Positions 41,568 through 49,644 of a DNA stretch of 64,000 bases are shown here, piece by piece. The notes beneath the pieces are model-generated. The model had not been told where the DNA came from. It ran no database searches and saw nothing but the letters and a program-made list of their open reading frames with translations. The first letter of the stretch is position 1. Every line of letters starts with the position of its first letter. Source of the stretch: QPJE01 sp051747745 (lineage in GTDB: Bacteria > Bacillota > Halanaerobiia > Halanaerobiales > Halanaerobiaceae); the NCBI GenBank assembly GCA_051747745.1, contig JBNJGL010000007.1, positions 1 to 64,000 on the forward strand, read 5' to 3'. Position numbers and translations under genes: made by a program.

Positions 41568-42980
41568 GTGAGTGACCAGAACATTGGTAGAGTAGTTCAG
41601 GTAATAGGTCCGGTAGTTGATATAGAATTTCCGGGCGGCAAAGTACCTAAAATCTACAATGCTATCGAGATAAAAAATGAGGATAATGATATAGATTTAA
41701 CCTGTGAAGTTATGCAGCAGCTCGGTGATAACCGGGTTCGTTCAGTTGCTATGTCATCTACAGATGGTCTTGTGCGCGGGATGGAAGCAGCTGATCAGGG
41801 TGCTCCTATAAGCACACCTGTTGGAGAAGCAGTCCTGGGGCGGGTATTTAATGTCCTGGGAGAAACAATAGATAATCGGGGAGAGGTAGAAACTGAAGAA
41901 AGAATGCCTATCCACCGTGCAGCTCCAAAATTTGACGAACAGGAAACATCGACCGAACTTTTTGAAACAGGTATTAAAGTAATCGATCTTCTTGCTCCAT
42001 ATACACGTGGTGGAAAGGTTGGATTATTTGGTGGTGCGGGTGTAGGAAAGACCGTACTAATTCAGGAACTTATCAATAATATTGCTACCGAGCATGGAGG
42101 ATATTCTGTTTTCTCCGGTGTAGGTGAAAGAACCAGAGAGGGTAATGACCTCTGGCTGGAATTCCAGGAAGCAGAAATATTAGATAAAGTTGCCATGGTT
42201 TTTGGCCAGATGAATGAGCCGCCTGGAGCCAGAATGAGAGTTGGACTTACAGGCCTTACAATGGCCGAATATTTTCGTGATGAAGTTGGCCAGGATGTAC
42301 TGCTGTTTATTGATAATATTTTCCGCTTCATACAGGCCGGTTCTGAAGTTTCTGCACTTTTAGGTAGGATGCCTTCAGCTGTTGGTTATCAGCCAACTCT
42401 GGCATATGATGTTGGAGCACTTCAGGAGAGGATTACCTCAACCAAAAAAGGTTCCATTACATCTGTGCAGGCAGTATATGTACCGGCAGATGACCTGACA
42501 GACCCTGCTCCGGCAACAACATTTGCTCATCTTGATGCTACAACAGTACTTTCCAGAGATATAGTTGAGAAAGGTATTTATCCGGCAGTTGATCCACTTG
42601 ATTCAACATCAAATATACTGGATCCCCGGATACTGGGAGAAGAACATTACAGAATTGCCCGTCAGGTACAGGAAATTCTTCAGGAATACAAAGATCTGCA
42701 GGATATTATTGCAATTCTGGGAATGGACGAACTTTCCGAGGAAGATAAAATTGTCGTAAACAGGGCCAGAAGAATTGAGAGATTTTTATCTCAACCGTTC
42801 TTTGTAGCCGAACAATTTACCGGTACTCCCGGACGCTATGTGGAAATAGATGATACCATCAGAGGTTTTAAAGGTATTCTGGAAGGACGTTATGATGATC
42901 TGCCAGAAGAGGCATTTTATATGGTAGGAACTATCGAAGAAGCCGAGGAAAAGGCTAAACGGCTGGAAGAAGGTGAGTAG
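41568..42980 (+). CDS. atpD: ATP synthase subunit beta
   Basis: Catalytic F1 subunit, 470 residues. P-loop GGAGVGKT at 155-162, catalytic Glu in GVGERTREGND, the DELSEEDK region (DELSD equivalent of other species), and the family signature PAVDPLDSTS. Start GTG 41568 behind SD AAAGGAGGAA. Confidence 0.97.
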   Translation: MSDQNIGRVVQVIGPVVDIEFPGGKVPKIYNAIEIKNEDNDIDLTCEVMQQLGDNRVRSVAMSSTDGLVRGMEAADQGAPISTPVGEAVLGRVFNVLGETIDNRGEVETEERMPIHRAAPKFDEQETSTELFETGIKVIDLLAPYTRGGKVGLFGGAGVGKTVLIQELINNIATEHGGYSVFSGVGERTREGNDLWLEFQEAEILDKVAMVFGQMNEPPGARMRVGLTGLTMAEYFRDEVGQDVLLFIDNIFRFIQAGSEVSALLGRMPSAVGYQPTLAYDVGALQERITSTKKGSITSVQAVYVPADDLTDPAPATTFAHLDATTVLSRDIVEKGIYPAVDPLDSTSNILDPRILGEEHYRIARQVQEILQEYKDLQDIIAILGMDELSEEDKIVVNRARRIERFLSQPFFVAEQFTGTPGRYVEIDDTIRGFKGILEGRYDDLPEEAFYMVGTIEEAEEKAKRLEEGE

Positions 42981-42983
42981 CCC

Positions 42984-43421
42984 ATGGCTGCTGATCCAAA
43001 AATACAGCTCGATATAGTAACACCACAGAAACTTGCTTACAGTGATAAAATTGATATGCTGGAAGGTCCGGCTATTGATGGGCTTATTGGTATTCTTCCC
43101 AGACATGCTCCACTTGTTACAGCAATGAAGATTGGAATTGTAAAAGTTCGTAAAGATGGGGAAGATACAGAAATAGCTATAAGTGAGGGTTTTATGGAAG
43201 TTCAGCCTGATAGAATAAATCTGGTGGTTAGAACTGCTGAACTGCCGGAAGAAATAGATGTTGAAAGAGCAGAAGCTGCCAAAGAAAGAGCAAAAGAGAG
43301 AATAGAATCAGAAAAAGACAGCATTGATTTTGTTAGAGCAGAAGCTGCCTACGAAAGAGCTGTTGCGAGATTGAAAGCAGCTCAGCATAAAGGTCATTCT
43401 CTCGGCAGTTATGATAGATAA
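42984..43421 (+). CDS. atpC: ATP synthase subunit epsilon
   Basis: Central-stalk subunit and intrinsic inhibitor, 145 residues. N-terminal beta sandwich with LDIVTPQKLAYSDKIDMLEGPAIDGLIGILPRHAPLV-type core, then two C-terminal helices (ERAEAAKERAKERIES and RAEAAYERAVARLKAAQ). It begins 3 bases after the atpD stop and ends the operon before a strong terminator. Confidence 0.94.
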   Translation: MAADPKIQLDIVTPQKLAYSDKIDMLEGPAIDGLIGILPRHAPLVTAMKIGIVKVRKDGEDTEIAISEGFMEVQPDRINLVVRTAELPEEIDVERAEAAKERAKERIESEKDSIDFVRAEAAYERAVARLKAAQHKGHSLGSYDR

Positions 43422-43498
43422 ATGAAATACACAGTCTTCCACAGAAAAGGAATATTATCATCCAGTAAGTTGATATTGTGGATTATATATATTATTTG

Positions 43499-43532
43499 CA
43501 GAGAGCTGAAGGGCTCTCTGTTTTTCTTTATA
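43499..43532 (+). terminator. Intrinsic terminator of the ATP synthase operon
   Basis: CAGAGAGC (43499-43506) and GCTCTCTG (43513-43520) form a perfect 8-bp stem with a 6-base loop, followed by TTTTTCTTT. Confidence 0.92.
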
Positions 43533-43699
43533 GTTTTTTAAAAGATCTACTGATTTACAAATTTAAGATTTAAATATTTTTAACCTGATTTTTAATAGAA
43601 TATGAAAAATATGATAAAGGTAAGAGTCTTTTTTTATAGATTCGATTTTGCATAAAACCTTAGAAGTGATAAAATGTTATCAGGAGGTAAGTTTTGACC

Positions 43700-44260
43700 A
43701 TGAAAAGAAATAATAATAACAATAAACTGGAACAGACTGTTAAAGAAGGTGCATTTGGACCTAAAGAAATAAAAAAAGGAGAAAAAAATAGATATCTGGG
43801 TGAATTCGAGGAAAGAATAATAGCTTATCTGGATTATAATCAGGTAATAGATGATGCTGCATATCCGGAAATAAATGAAGTTCTTTCACTTCCGGAGGCA
43901 GAAAAATTAATTATAAGGGGAGATATTCCCAGAAAAAAAACTAAAAAATATACTCAGATGGCTCGAAAAAATAATGTAAGGTTTGTCAGAAAAAGCTCTC
44001 CTGAATTTAAAGGAGAAGTTGCACTTGCTGTTGCGGGGAAAAATGCAGTAAATACAAAAAAAGGAAAGATAATCGACAGAGAAGAAAAGTTGCAAAAGCG
44101 GGGTTTATCTGATAATATTATAAAGAATGCTGGAGCTGTTTTATGTAAGAGCTGCTGGCAGAAATTAATGGAAAAAGCACCGGAAGAAAAAATAAATTAT
44201 CGTAAAGCTGGAATACTGGACAGACTGTCCGGTACAGGCTGTATAGGTTGCCGCAAATAA
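43700..44260 (+). CDS. YueI-like (DUF1694) protein
   Basis: A 186-residue protein. The central part, YLGEFEERIIAYLDYNQVID...YPEINEVLSLPEAEKLIIRGDI, resembles the YueI/DUF1694 family of Firmicutes, whose function is unknown. The C-terminal part carries two pairs of cysteines (LCKSC and TGCIGC) that could bind a metal. The N terminus is basic, with a run of Asn. SD AGGAGGT lies 11 bases before ATG 43700; a TTG at 43694 is the alternative. It is probably a single gene between the atp terminator and murA. Confidence 0.7.
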   Translation: MKRNNNNNKLEQTVKEGAFGPKEIKKGEKNRYLGEFEERIIAYLDYNQVIDDAAYPEINEVLSLPEAEKLIIRGDIPRKKTKKYTQMARKNNVRFVRKSSPEFKGEVALAVAGKNAVNTKKGKIIDREEKLQKRGLSDNIIKNAGAVLCKSCWQKLMEKAPEEKINYRKAGILDRLSGTGCIGCRK

Positions 44261-44364
44261 TTCGAGAATTTCTGGATCATATTCTGAGAAATTCTTATTA
44301 TTTAATTTAGCAGAAGGATTTTATACGGCCTTTAAAGGCAAAATTTAGAAAGGAGCTTTTAGAG

Positions 44365-45615
44365 GTGGGCAAATTTATAATAAATGGACAGAGACCTCTT
44401 AGAGGAGAAATAAAAGTAAGTGGAGCAAAAAACGCAGCACTTCCGATTATTGCTGCAGCACTTCTGGCTGAATCAGAGAGTGTACTTCAGGATATACCAC
44501 AGCTTAGAGATGTTAACAATTTATGTGCAATTATTGAACAGATGGGTGCAGGTGTTGAAGTAGAGAAGAACACAATCATCATTGACCCAACAACTGTAAA
44601 TACATGTGAGGCAGACCATGATCTGGCCAGGAAGTTGAGGGCTTCATACTATATACTTGGAGTAATGCTGAGCAAAAATGGACATGCTCGGACAACACTT
44701 CCCGGAGGCTGTAATATCGGCAACAGACCTATTGATCTGCATCTTAAAGGGTTCAGAGCGATGGGGGCTGAAGTTCGACTGGACCATGGAGTTGTAGAAG
44801 TAACTGCAGATAAACTGGAAGGAAGCCATATATATTTAGATTATCCAAGTGTTGGAGCAACAATCAATATCCTTCTTGCTGCAACTATGGCAGAAGGAAA
44901 AACTGTAATTGAAAATGCAGCAAGAGAACCTGAAATTGTCGATTTAGCAAACTTTCTTACAGTAATGGGAGCTGAAATAAAGGGTGTTGGAACAGATGTT
45001 ATCAAAGTTGAAGGAGTAGATGAACTGCATGGAGTCGAACACAGGATTATACCCGATAGAATAGAAGCAGGTACATATATGATTGCAGGTGCTATTACCG
45101 ATGGAGATATTTATGTACGCAATGTTTTAACAGAACATGTGAAACCTCTGATAGCAAAAATGCATGAGATGGGTATAGAGCTTAAGGAAGATATATCAGG
45201 TGTTAGAGTTAAAGGCACAGGTCATTTAAAAGCTGTTGATATAAAAACACTGCCCTATCCAGGGTTTCCAACAGATATGCAGTCTCAGATGATGGCACTA
45301 CTTACACAGGCAGATAATACAAGTATGATAATAGAAACTGTCTGGGAAAATAGATTTATGCATGTTGATGAATTAATACGCATGGGAGCAGATATAAAGA
45401 TTGATGGACACAGCGCACTTTTAAAACCTGGCCCACTTACGGGTGCTGAAGTTACGGCTACAGATCTCAGAGCAGGTGCAGCTCTTATTCTGGCCGGTTT
45501 GGCTGCAGAAGGAACAACTGAAGTAAGAGATATTTACCATGTTGAACGGGGATATGATGGCATAGAAAAGAAGCTCTGTTCAGTAGGTGCTGAAATAAAA
45601 AAAGTAACAGATTAG
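44365..45615 (+). CDS. murA: UDP-N-acetylglucosamine 1-carboxyvinyltransferase
   Basis: First committed step of peptidoglycan synthesis (PEP plus UDP-GlcNAc). 416 residues. The active-site cysteine is C116 in LPGGCNIGNRPIDLH, so fosfomycin would be expected to act on it (family knowledge). Other signatures: SGAKNAALPIIAAALL at about 20, PDRIEAGTYMIAGA and GFPTDMQSQMMALL. Start GTG 44365 behind SD AAAGGAGC. A terminator follows. Confidence 0.96.
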   Translation: MGKFIINGQRPLRGEIKVSGAKNAALPIIAAALLAESESVLQDIPQLRDVNNLCAIIEQMGAGVEVEKNTIIIDPTTVNTCEADHDLARKLRASYYILGVMLSKNGHARTTLPGGCNIGNRPIDLHLKGFRAMGAEVRLDHGVVEVTADKLEGSHIYLDYPSVGATINILLAATMAEGKTVIENAAREPEIVDLANFLTVMGAEIKGVGTDVIKVEGVDELHGVEHRIIPDRIEAGTYMIAGAITDGDIYVRNVLTEHVKPLIAKMHEMGIELKEDISGVRVKGTGHLKAVDIKTLPYPGFPTDMQSQMMALLTQADNTSMIIETVWENRFMHVDELIRMGADIKIDGHSALLKPGPLTGAEVTATDLRAGAALILAGLAAEGTTEVRDIYHVERGYDGIEKKLCSVGAEIKKVTD

Positions 45616-45622
45616 TCTCCTG

Positions 45623-45655
45623 CCGCTGAACTATTTCAGCGGTTTTATGTTTTTT
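45623..45655 (+). terminator. Intrinsic terminator after murA
   Basis: CCGCTGAA (45623-45630) pairs perfectly with TTCAGCGG (45635-45642) around CTAT, followed by TTTTATGTTTTTT. Confidence 0.92.
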
Positions 45656-45697
45656 AACAAAGTTTTAAAAAAATAATTTATTGGGGAGGGAGTTCTT

Positions 45698-46648
45698 ATG
45701 ATTACAACTGTCACTTTAAATCCTTCGATTGATAGAGAGTATTTTGTAGACAGTAATGAAATTATGAAAAACCAGTTTATCTACAGTGACGAGGATTTGA
45801 AGGTTTACCCTGGGGGAAAAGGACTTTTAACAGCAGTTAATTTAAAGATGTTTGCCTATCCTGATGTTCAGAACATTGCCTTTGTCGGCGGTAAGCAGGG
45901 ACTTTTTTTCGAAAAAATGGTTCAGGAATATAAGGTGATTACAAACTACATCTATACTGACAGTGAAATAAGAAATAATGTAAAGATCATTGGTAAAAAC
46001 CCCTTTTCTTACACACAGTACAATGACTATACATATAAAGTAGACAAAAATGATGTGGCAGATCTTATAAAACGCTACAAAAGAGGTATAGTTGAGAGTA
46101 AGATAATTGTACTGGCAGGTTCTATTCCAGAAGGAGTTGGCTTTGATATCTACAAAATTCTAATAGATATCGCTCATAATATGGACAAAAAAGTTTATCT
46201 GCAGGCAAGTGGAGAGGCATTAAAGCTGGCACTTTCAGCTGAACCAGAGTTTGTTACACCTTATTTTAAGCACCACAAAACTATCTTAGATAAGGAAATA
46301 AAGACCAAAAAAGATTATATAAAAGCCGGTAAAGAAATACAGGATAGAGGTGCTAAACATGTAATGATTCCATTTCACTGTGACAGGCTGCTTTTTGATT
46401 CAGATGAAAGGGTATATAAGCTGACACCGGATGAATACTGTATTATCAACTGGCTTGGTGCAAGTGATGCATATAATGCCGCTTTTCTTGATTATATATA
46501 TCAGAATGGATATGATTTTCTGGAGGCTAACAGACATGGTGGTGCGGCAGCATTATGGATTGCAGAAAATAAAGAGGTTTTTTTAAAAAATGCTGATGAT
46601 TTTAAATGCTGTTTAAAAAGACTTCATATAGAAGAGCTGGAGGTATAA
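45698..46648 (+). CDS. Divergent PfkB-family (1-phosphofructokinase/LacC-like) kinase
   Basis: Ribokinase-superfamily protein, 316 residues. It opens like the 1-phosphofructokinase/tagatose-6-phosphate kinase branch (ITTVTLNPSIDREYFVD) and has KVYPGGKGLLTAVNLKMF (sugar site) and VLAGSIPEGV. The catalytic loop, GAGD in the family, reads GASDAYNAAF: the Asp base is kept but the third anion-hole residue is Ser. Several stretches around it are also unusual (TPYFKHHKTILD where family members have kinase-type loops). It is the first gene of a tight unit with a CBS-pair protein (3 bases away) and an antiporter, so it may act as a nucleotide or metabolite sensor; this is inference. SD GGGGAGGGAG. Confidence 0.8.
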   Translation: MITTVTLNPSIDREYFVDSNEIMKNQFIYSDEDLKVYPGGKGLLTAVNLKMFAYPDVQNIAFVGGKQGLFFEKMVQEYKVITNYIYTDSEIRNNVKIIGKNPFSYTQYNDYTYKVDKNDVADLIKRYKRGIVESKIIVLAGSIPEGVGFDIYKILIDIAHNMDKKVYLQASGEALKLALSAEPEFVTPYFKHHKTILDKEIKTKKDYIKAGKEIQDRGAKHVMIPFHCDRLLFDSDERVYKLTPDEYCIINWLGASDAYNAAFLDYIYQNGYDFLEANRHGGAAALWIAENKEVFLKNADDFKCCLKRLHIEELEV

Positions 46649-46651
46649 TAG

Positions 46652-47107
46652 ATGAGTATTGTAAGAGATTATATGATGAGGAGTATGAATTCTGTAAGTG
46701 CAGATGATCTTGTGGAAGAAGTTATAAGGTATATGTATAAGTCGGAATTATCGGTTCTTCCTGTTGTAGATAATCAGAATAAATTTATCGGTACAATTTA
46801 CAGCAACAATATATTAAAAAATATTATACCAGAACAGTTTGGGTTTATAGAAAGCCACAGGATTTTTTATGAGGTAAACCAGGCGGTAGAAAATCTGGAT
46901 GACATTAGAGATGACAGGGTGGAGAACTATATGTCAAAAAATACTGATGCGGTCAATGAAAATGATGAAATGAATAAAATTGCAGACATTATGCTGCATA
47001 ATAAAGAATCTCTTTTATTTGTAGTAAATGATGAAGGATATCTGCGTGGATATATTTCCCGTGCAGACCTGCTTCACTTTTTACTTGACGAAGCACAGAG
47101 CATTTGA
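46652..47107 (+). CDS. CBS-domain-pair protein
   Basis: Stand-alone Bateman module of 151 residues. CBS1 covers about 1-60 (RDYMMRSMNSVSADDLVEEVIRYM...LPVVDNQNKFIGTIYSNNI), CBS2 about 85-150 (VENYMSKNTDAVNENDEMNKIADIML...LLFVVNDEGYLRGYISRADL). Such pairs bind adenine nucleotides or c-di-AMP and gate enzymes or transporters. It lies 3 bases after the PfkB-like gene and 24 before the antiporter gene, so it is most likely a regulatory subunit for one or both. No catalytic domain is fused to it. Confidence 0.88.
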   Translation: MSIVRDYMMRSMNSVSADDLVEEVIRYMYKSELSVLPVVDNQNKFIGTIYSNNILKNIIPEQFGFIESHRIFYEVNQAVENLDDIRDDRVENYMSKNTDAVNENDEMNKIADIMLHNKESLLFVVNDEGYLRGYISRADLLHFLLDEAQSI

Positions 47108-47131
47108 TTTTAGTAAAAATGAGGTGGAAAT

Positions 47132-48424
47132 ATGGAAACAATAGGACAAATTTCGTTAAGTTTGGAACAGATGGAAAGCTGGATTGTATTTAATAACCTG
47201 GGCAATAAATCGATTTATCTAATAGGGACATTTCTTATTCTGGGTCTTGCTGTTGTAATACTGGCCAAAAAGTACAGAGTGCCGATCGTTGTTGGTTATG
47301 TATTTCTGGGTATTCTACTCAGTCCGGATGTAATAAATCTTCTTCCGTTTATCACTAAAGATATAAGCAGCTGGTACACATTTGTTATCAGCAACCTGGA
47401 TTATGTGACAGAAATCGCTCTGGCATTTATTGCTTTTACAATAGGAAGTGAACTGTCCATAAAAACATTTAAAAGACTGGGGAAAAGCATTTTTTATATA
47501 GTTTTTTTTGAAGCGGTCGGTGCTTTTTCTGTGGTAACTCTCGCGGTTTATCTGATAGGGAAACCGCTCTATATGGCACTGCTTTTTGGAGCAATTGCTT
47601 CTGCTACAGCTCCGGCGGCAACTGTTATGGTTTTAAGAGAGTACAATGCCGAAGGACCATTAACTTCTACTATTATGGCCGTGGTTGGTATAGATGATGC
47701 TGCAGCTCTGATAATTTTTAGTTTAATCAGTCCTGCTGCATACCTTCGCTTTCAGGGTGGGGGAGAAATCGAACTGCAGAAAATATTTCTGCTGCCCCTG
47801 TTTGAAATTTTTGCTTCTATAGCACTGGGAATTGCTGCAGGATATTTTGCTCAGCATCTACTGACTTTATTTGACGAAAAAACAAAGAAAGTCATGACTG
47901 TGGTAACGGTGGTAGTAGGAACATCGGCTCTGTCTCTGTTTTTCGGCATTTCACCACTGATAGCAAATATGTCGGTTGGTTTTGCAGTCAGAAACTTTGC
48001 CAAAAAAAATCTGCAAATTTCTGAATATCTTGATACAATAACAATACCTTTATATGCGATGTTTTTTATGCTGGCCGGTACAGAAATACGTTTTTCTAAT
48101 ATGGGTTCCCGTAGTTTTCTGCTGATAGCATTTGTTTATTTACTAGCGCGTATCATCGGTAAGGTGGGGGGATCAACTCTGGCCGCCAGGATTTCCGGTG
48201 CTCCAGAATCAGTACAAAAATATATTGGTTTAGGACTTATGCCGCAGAGCGGTGTTGCTATTGCTCTTGCATATACTGTACAGAAACAGTTTTCGGCAGC
48301 TCCAGAGGTAGGTCTGCTTATCTTTAATACTCTACTACTTACAGCTGCAGTGACAGAAGTATTTGGTCCACTGGCAACAAAATATGCTGTTATAAAGGCT
48401 GGAGAAGCAAAAGAATATCTGTAG
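47132..48424 (+). CDS. CPA-type Na+(K+)/H+ antiporter
   Basis: Membrane cation:proton exchanger, 430 residues and about 12-13 membrane helices. The sequence VGYVFLGILLSPDV near the N terminus and TAPAATVMVLREYNAEGPLTSTIMAVVGIDDAAALIIFSL match the Na_H_Exchanger fold. The paired aspartates (GIDDAA) are the ion-binding residues of electrogenic members such as CPA2. There is no cytoplasmic RCK/TrkA domain, so regulation may be supplied in trans by the CBS protein encoded just upstream. Likely function is Na+ or K+ and pH homeostasis. SD GAGGTGG, ATG. Confidence 0.88.
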   Translation: METIGQISLSLEQMESWIVFNNLGNKSIYLIGTFLILGLAVVILAKKYRVPIVVGYVFLGILLSPDVINLLPFITKDISSWYTFVISNLDYVTEIALAFIAFTIGSELSIKTFKRLGKSIFYIVFFEAVGAFSVVTLAVYLIGKPLYMALLFGAIASATAPAATVMVLREYNAEGPLTSTIMAVVGIDDAAALIIFSLISPAAYLRFQGGGEIELQKIFLLPLFEIFASIALGIAAGYFAQHLLTLFDEKTKKVMTVVTVVVGTSALSLFFGISPLIANMSVGFAVRNFAKKNLQISEYLDTITIPLYAMFFMLAGTEIRFSNMGSRSFLLIAFVYLLARIIGKVGGSTLAARISGAPESVQKYIGLGLMPQSGVAIALAYTVQKQFSAAPEVGLLIFNTLLLTAAVTEVFGPLATKYAVIKAGEAKEYL

Positions 48425-48478
48425 CAGGATTTACTGAGTATTTATAGAAATAATAAAAGAAAGAAATGAAATAATTAA

Positions 48479-48496
48479 TGGTGACTTTTTTCACAA
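48479..48496. promoter_or_regulatory. Rex-like operator upstream of mreB
   Basis: TGGTGAC-TTTT-TTCACAA matches the Rex consensus at 12 of 14 fixed positions and overlaps the -35 of the candidate mreB promoter. It shares TTTTTCACAATGATT exactly with the site in front of the atp operon. Confidence 0.45.
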
Positions 48497-48508
48497 TGAT
48501 TATATATT
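48481..48508 (+). promoter_or_regulatory. Candidate promoter of the mreB transcript
   Basis: GTGACT (48481-48486), a 16-bp spacer and TATATT (48503-48508). Both boxes are near-consensus only; support comes mainly from position, about 80 bases before the start. Confidence 0.4.
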
Positions 48509-48586
48509 ATTACCGCTTAAAAATTGGTGTTCTACAAAAGACAAATAATTAGAAAATATAAGCAATCGACGGAAGGAGTATTTATA

Positions 48587-49621
48587 TTGAAGTTCCTAAA
48601 CAGATTTAGTAAAAAAATTGCAATTGATCTCGGTACAGCTACAGTTATTATTTATGAACACGGAAAAGGAATACTGCTGCAGGAGTCCTCATATGTGGCT
48701 CTTGATACCAACAATAATACGGTTATAGCAGTAGGTGATGAAGCAAGAAAAATGCTGGGTAGGACTCCAGGTAACATTGAGGTTGTCCGCCCTTTAAAAG
48801 ACGGTGTAATAGCAAATTTTGAAGTTGCAGAACTGATGCTGAAAAGTTTTCTGAAAAAAATTGGTGTCAAAAATAGATTTATTAAACCTCTGATAATGGT
48901 ATGTATACCAGTTGGTGTCACAGGGGTAGAAAGCAGAGCAGTTCTGGAAGCAGCAGTACAGGTAGGTGCAAGAAAGGCCTTTTTGATAGAAGAACCTGTG
49001 GCCGCTGCCATTGGTGCAGGACTGGAAATAGAAAAAGCAGAAGGAAATATGGTAATAGATATTGGAGGGGGCACAACAGAAATTGCTGTCCTTTCTATGG
49101 GTGGAATCGTGGCTGGAGAATCAATCAGAGTTGGCGGCGATAAATTTGATGAAGCAATTGTTAGATATGTTAGAGAAAATTACAATTTAATAATCGGTGA
49201 GTCCACCGCTGAAGAAATAAAAATAAATATTGGCTGTGCACTGCCGGGTTATGAAGAAGTTTATGAGGTAAAAGGAAGGGACTTAATGACAGGTCTGCCC
49301 CGTCATATAGAAGTATCTTCTGAAGAGACATATCAGGCATTAAAAGAACTGCTGGAAAATATAAGCCATGCAGCAAGAAGAGTTTTAGAAAAAACTCCAC
49401 CAGAACTTTCAGCAGATATCGTGGAAAGGGGTATCATTTTAACAGGAGGCGGATCTCTGCTTAAGGGTCTCGACAAATATATAAGTGCAGAAACAGAAGT
49501 ATCAGCTTTTGTGACAGATGATCCACTGATCTGTGTTGCCGAAGGAACCGGGCAGGCACTTAGTGAGTTAGATAGATTAGCAGATGTTCTTGGAACTGGG
49601 GATCACAGCATCTCCTCCTAA
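48587..49621 (+). CDS. mreB: Rod-shape-determining protein MreB/Mbl
   Basis: Bacterial actin that organises cell-wall growth at the inner membrane. Start TTG 48587 (SD GGAAGGAG, spacer 8) gives 344 residues and the usual opening KIAIDLGTATVIIYEHGKGI; the longer frame from 48524 has no SD. Actin-fold motifs: phosphate 1 IDLGTATV, phosphate 2 MVIDIGGGTTEIAVLSMGG, and adenosine loop GIILTGGGSLLKGL. MreC and MreD genes do not follow, so this is likely an additional or Mbl-type copy. An S55 peptidase gene follows 23 bases later. Confidence 0.95.
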   Translation: MKFLNRFSKKIAIDLGTATVIIYEHGKGILLQESSYVALDTNNNTVIAVGDEARKMLGRTPGNIEVVRPLKDGVIANFEVAELMLKSFLKKIGVKNRFIKPLIMVCIPVGVTGVESRAVLEAAVQVGARKAFLIEEPVAAAIGAGLEIEKAEGNMVIDIGGGTTEIAVLSMGGIVAGESIRVGGDKFDEAIVRYVRENYNLIIGESTAEEIKINIGCALPGYEEVYEVKGRDLMTGLPRHIEVSSEETYQALKELLENISHAARRVLEKTPPELSADIVERGIILTGGGSLLKGLDKYISAETEVSAFVTDDPLICVAEGTGQALSELDRLADVLGTGDHSISS

Positions 49622-49644
49622 AATAAAGGAGAGGATTTGATATT

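Noticed and set aside
48652..49143. Open frames on both strands within mreB
   Set aside because: Both overlap conserved actin-fold motifs of MreB and lack start signals.
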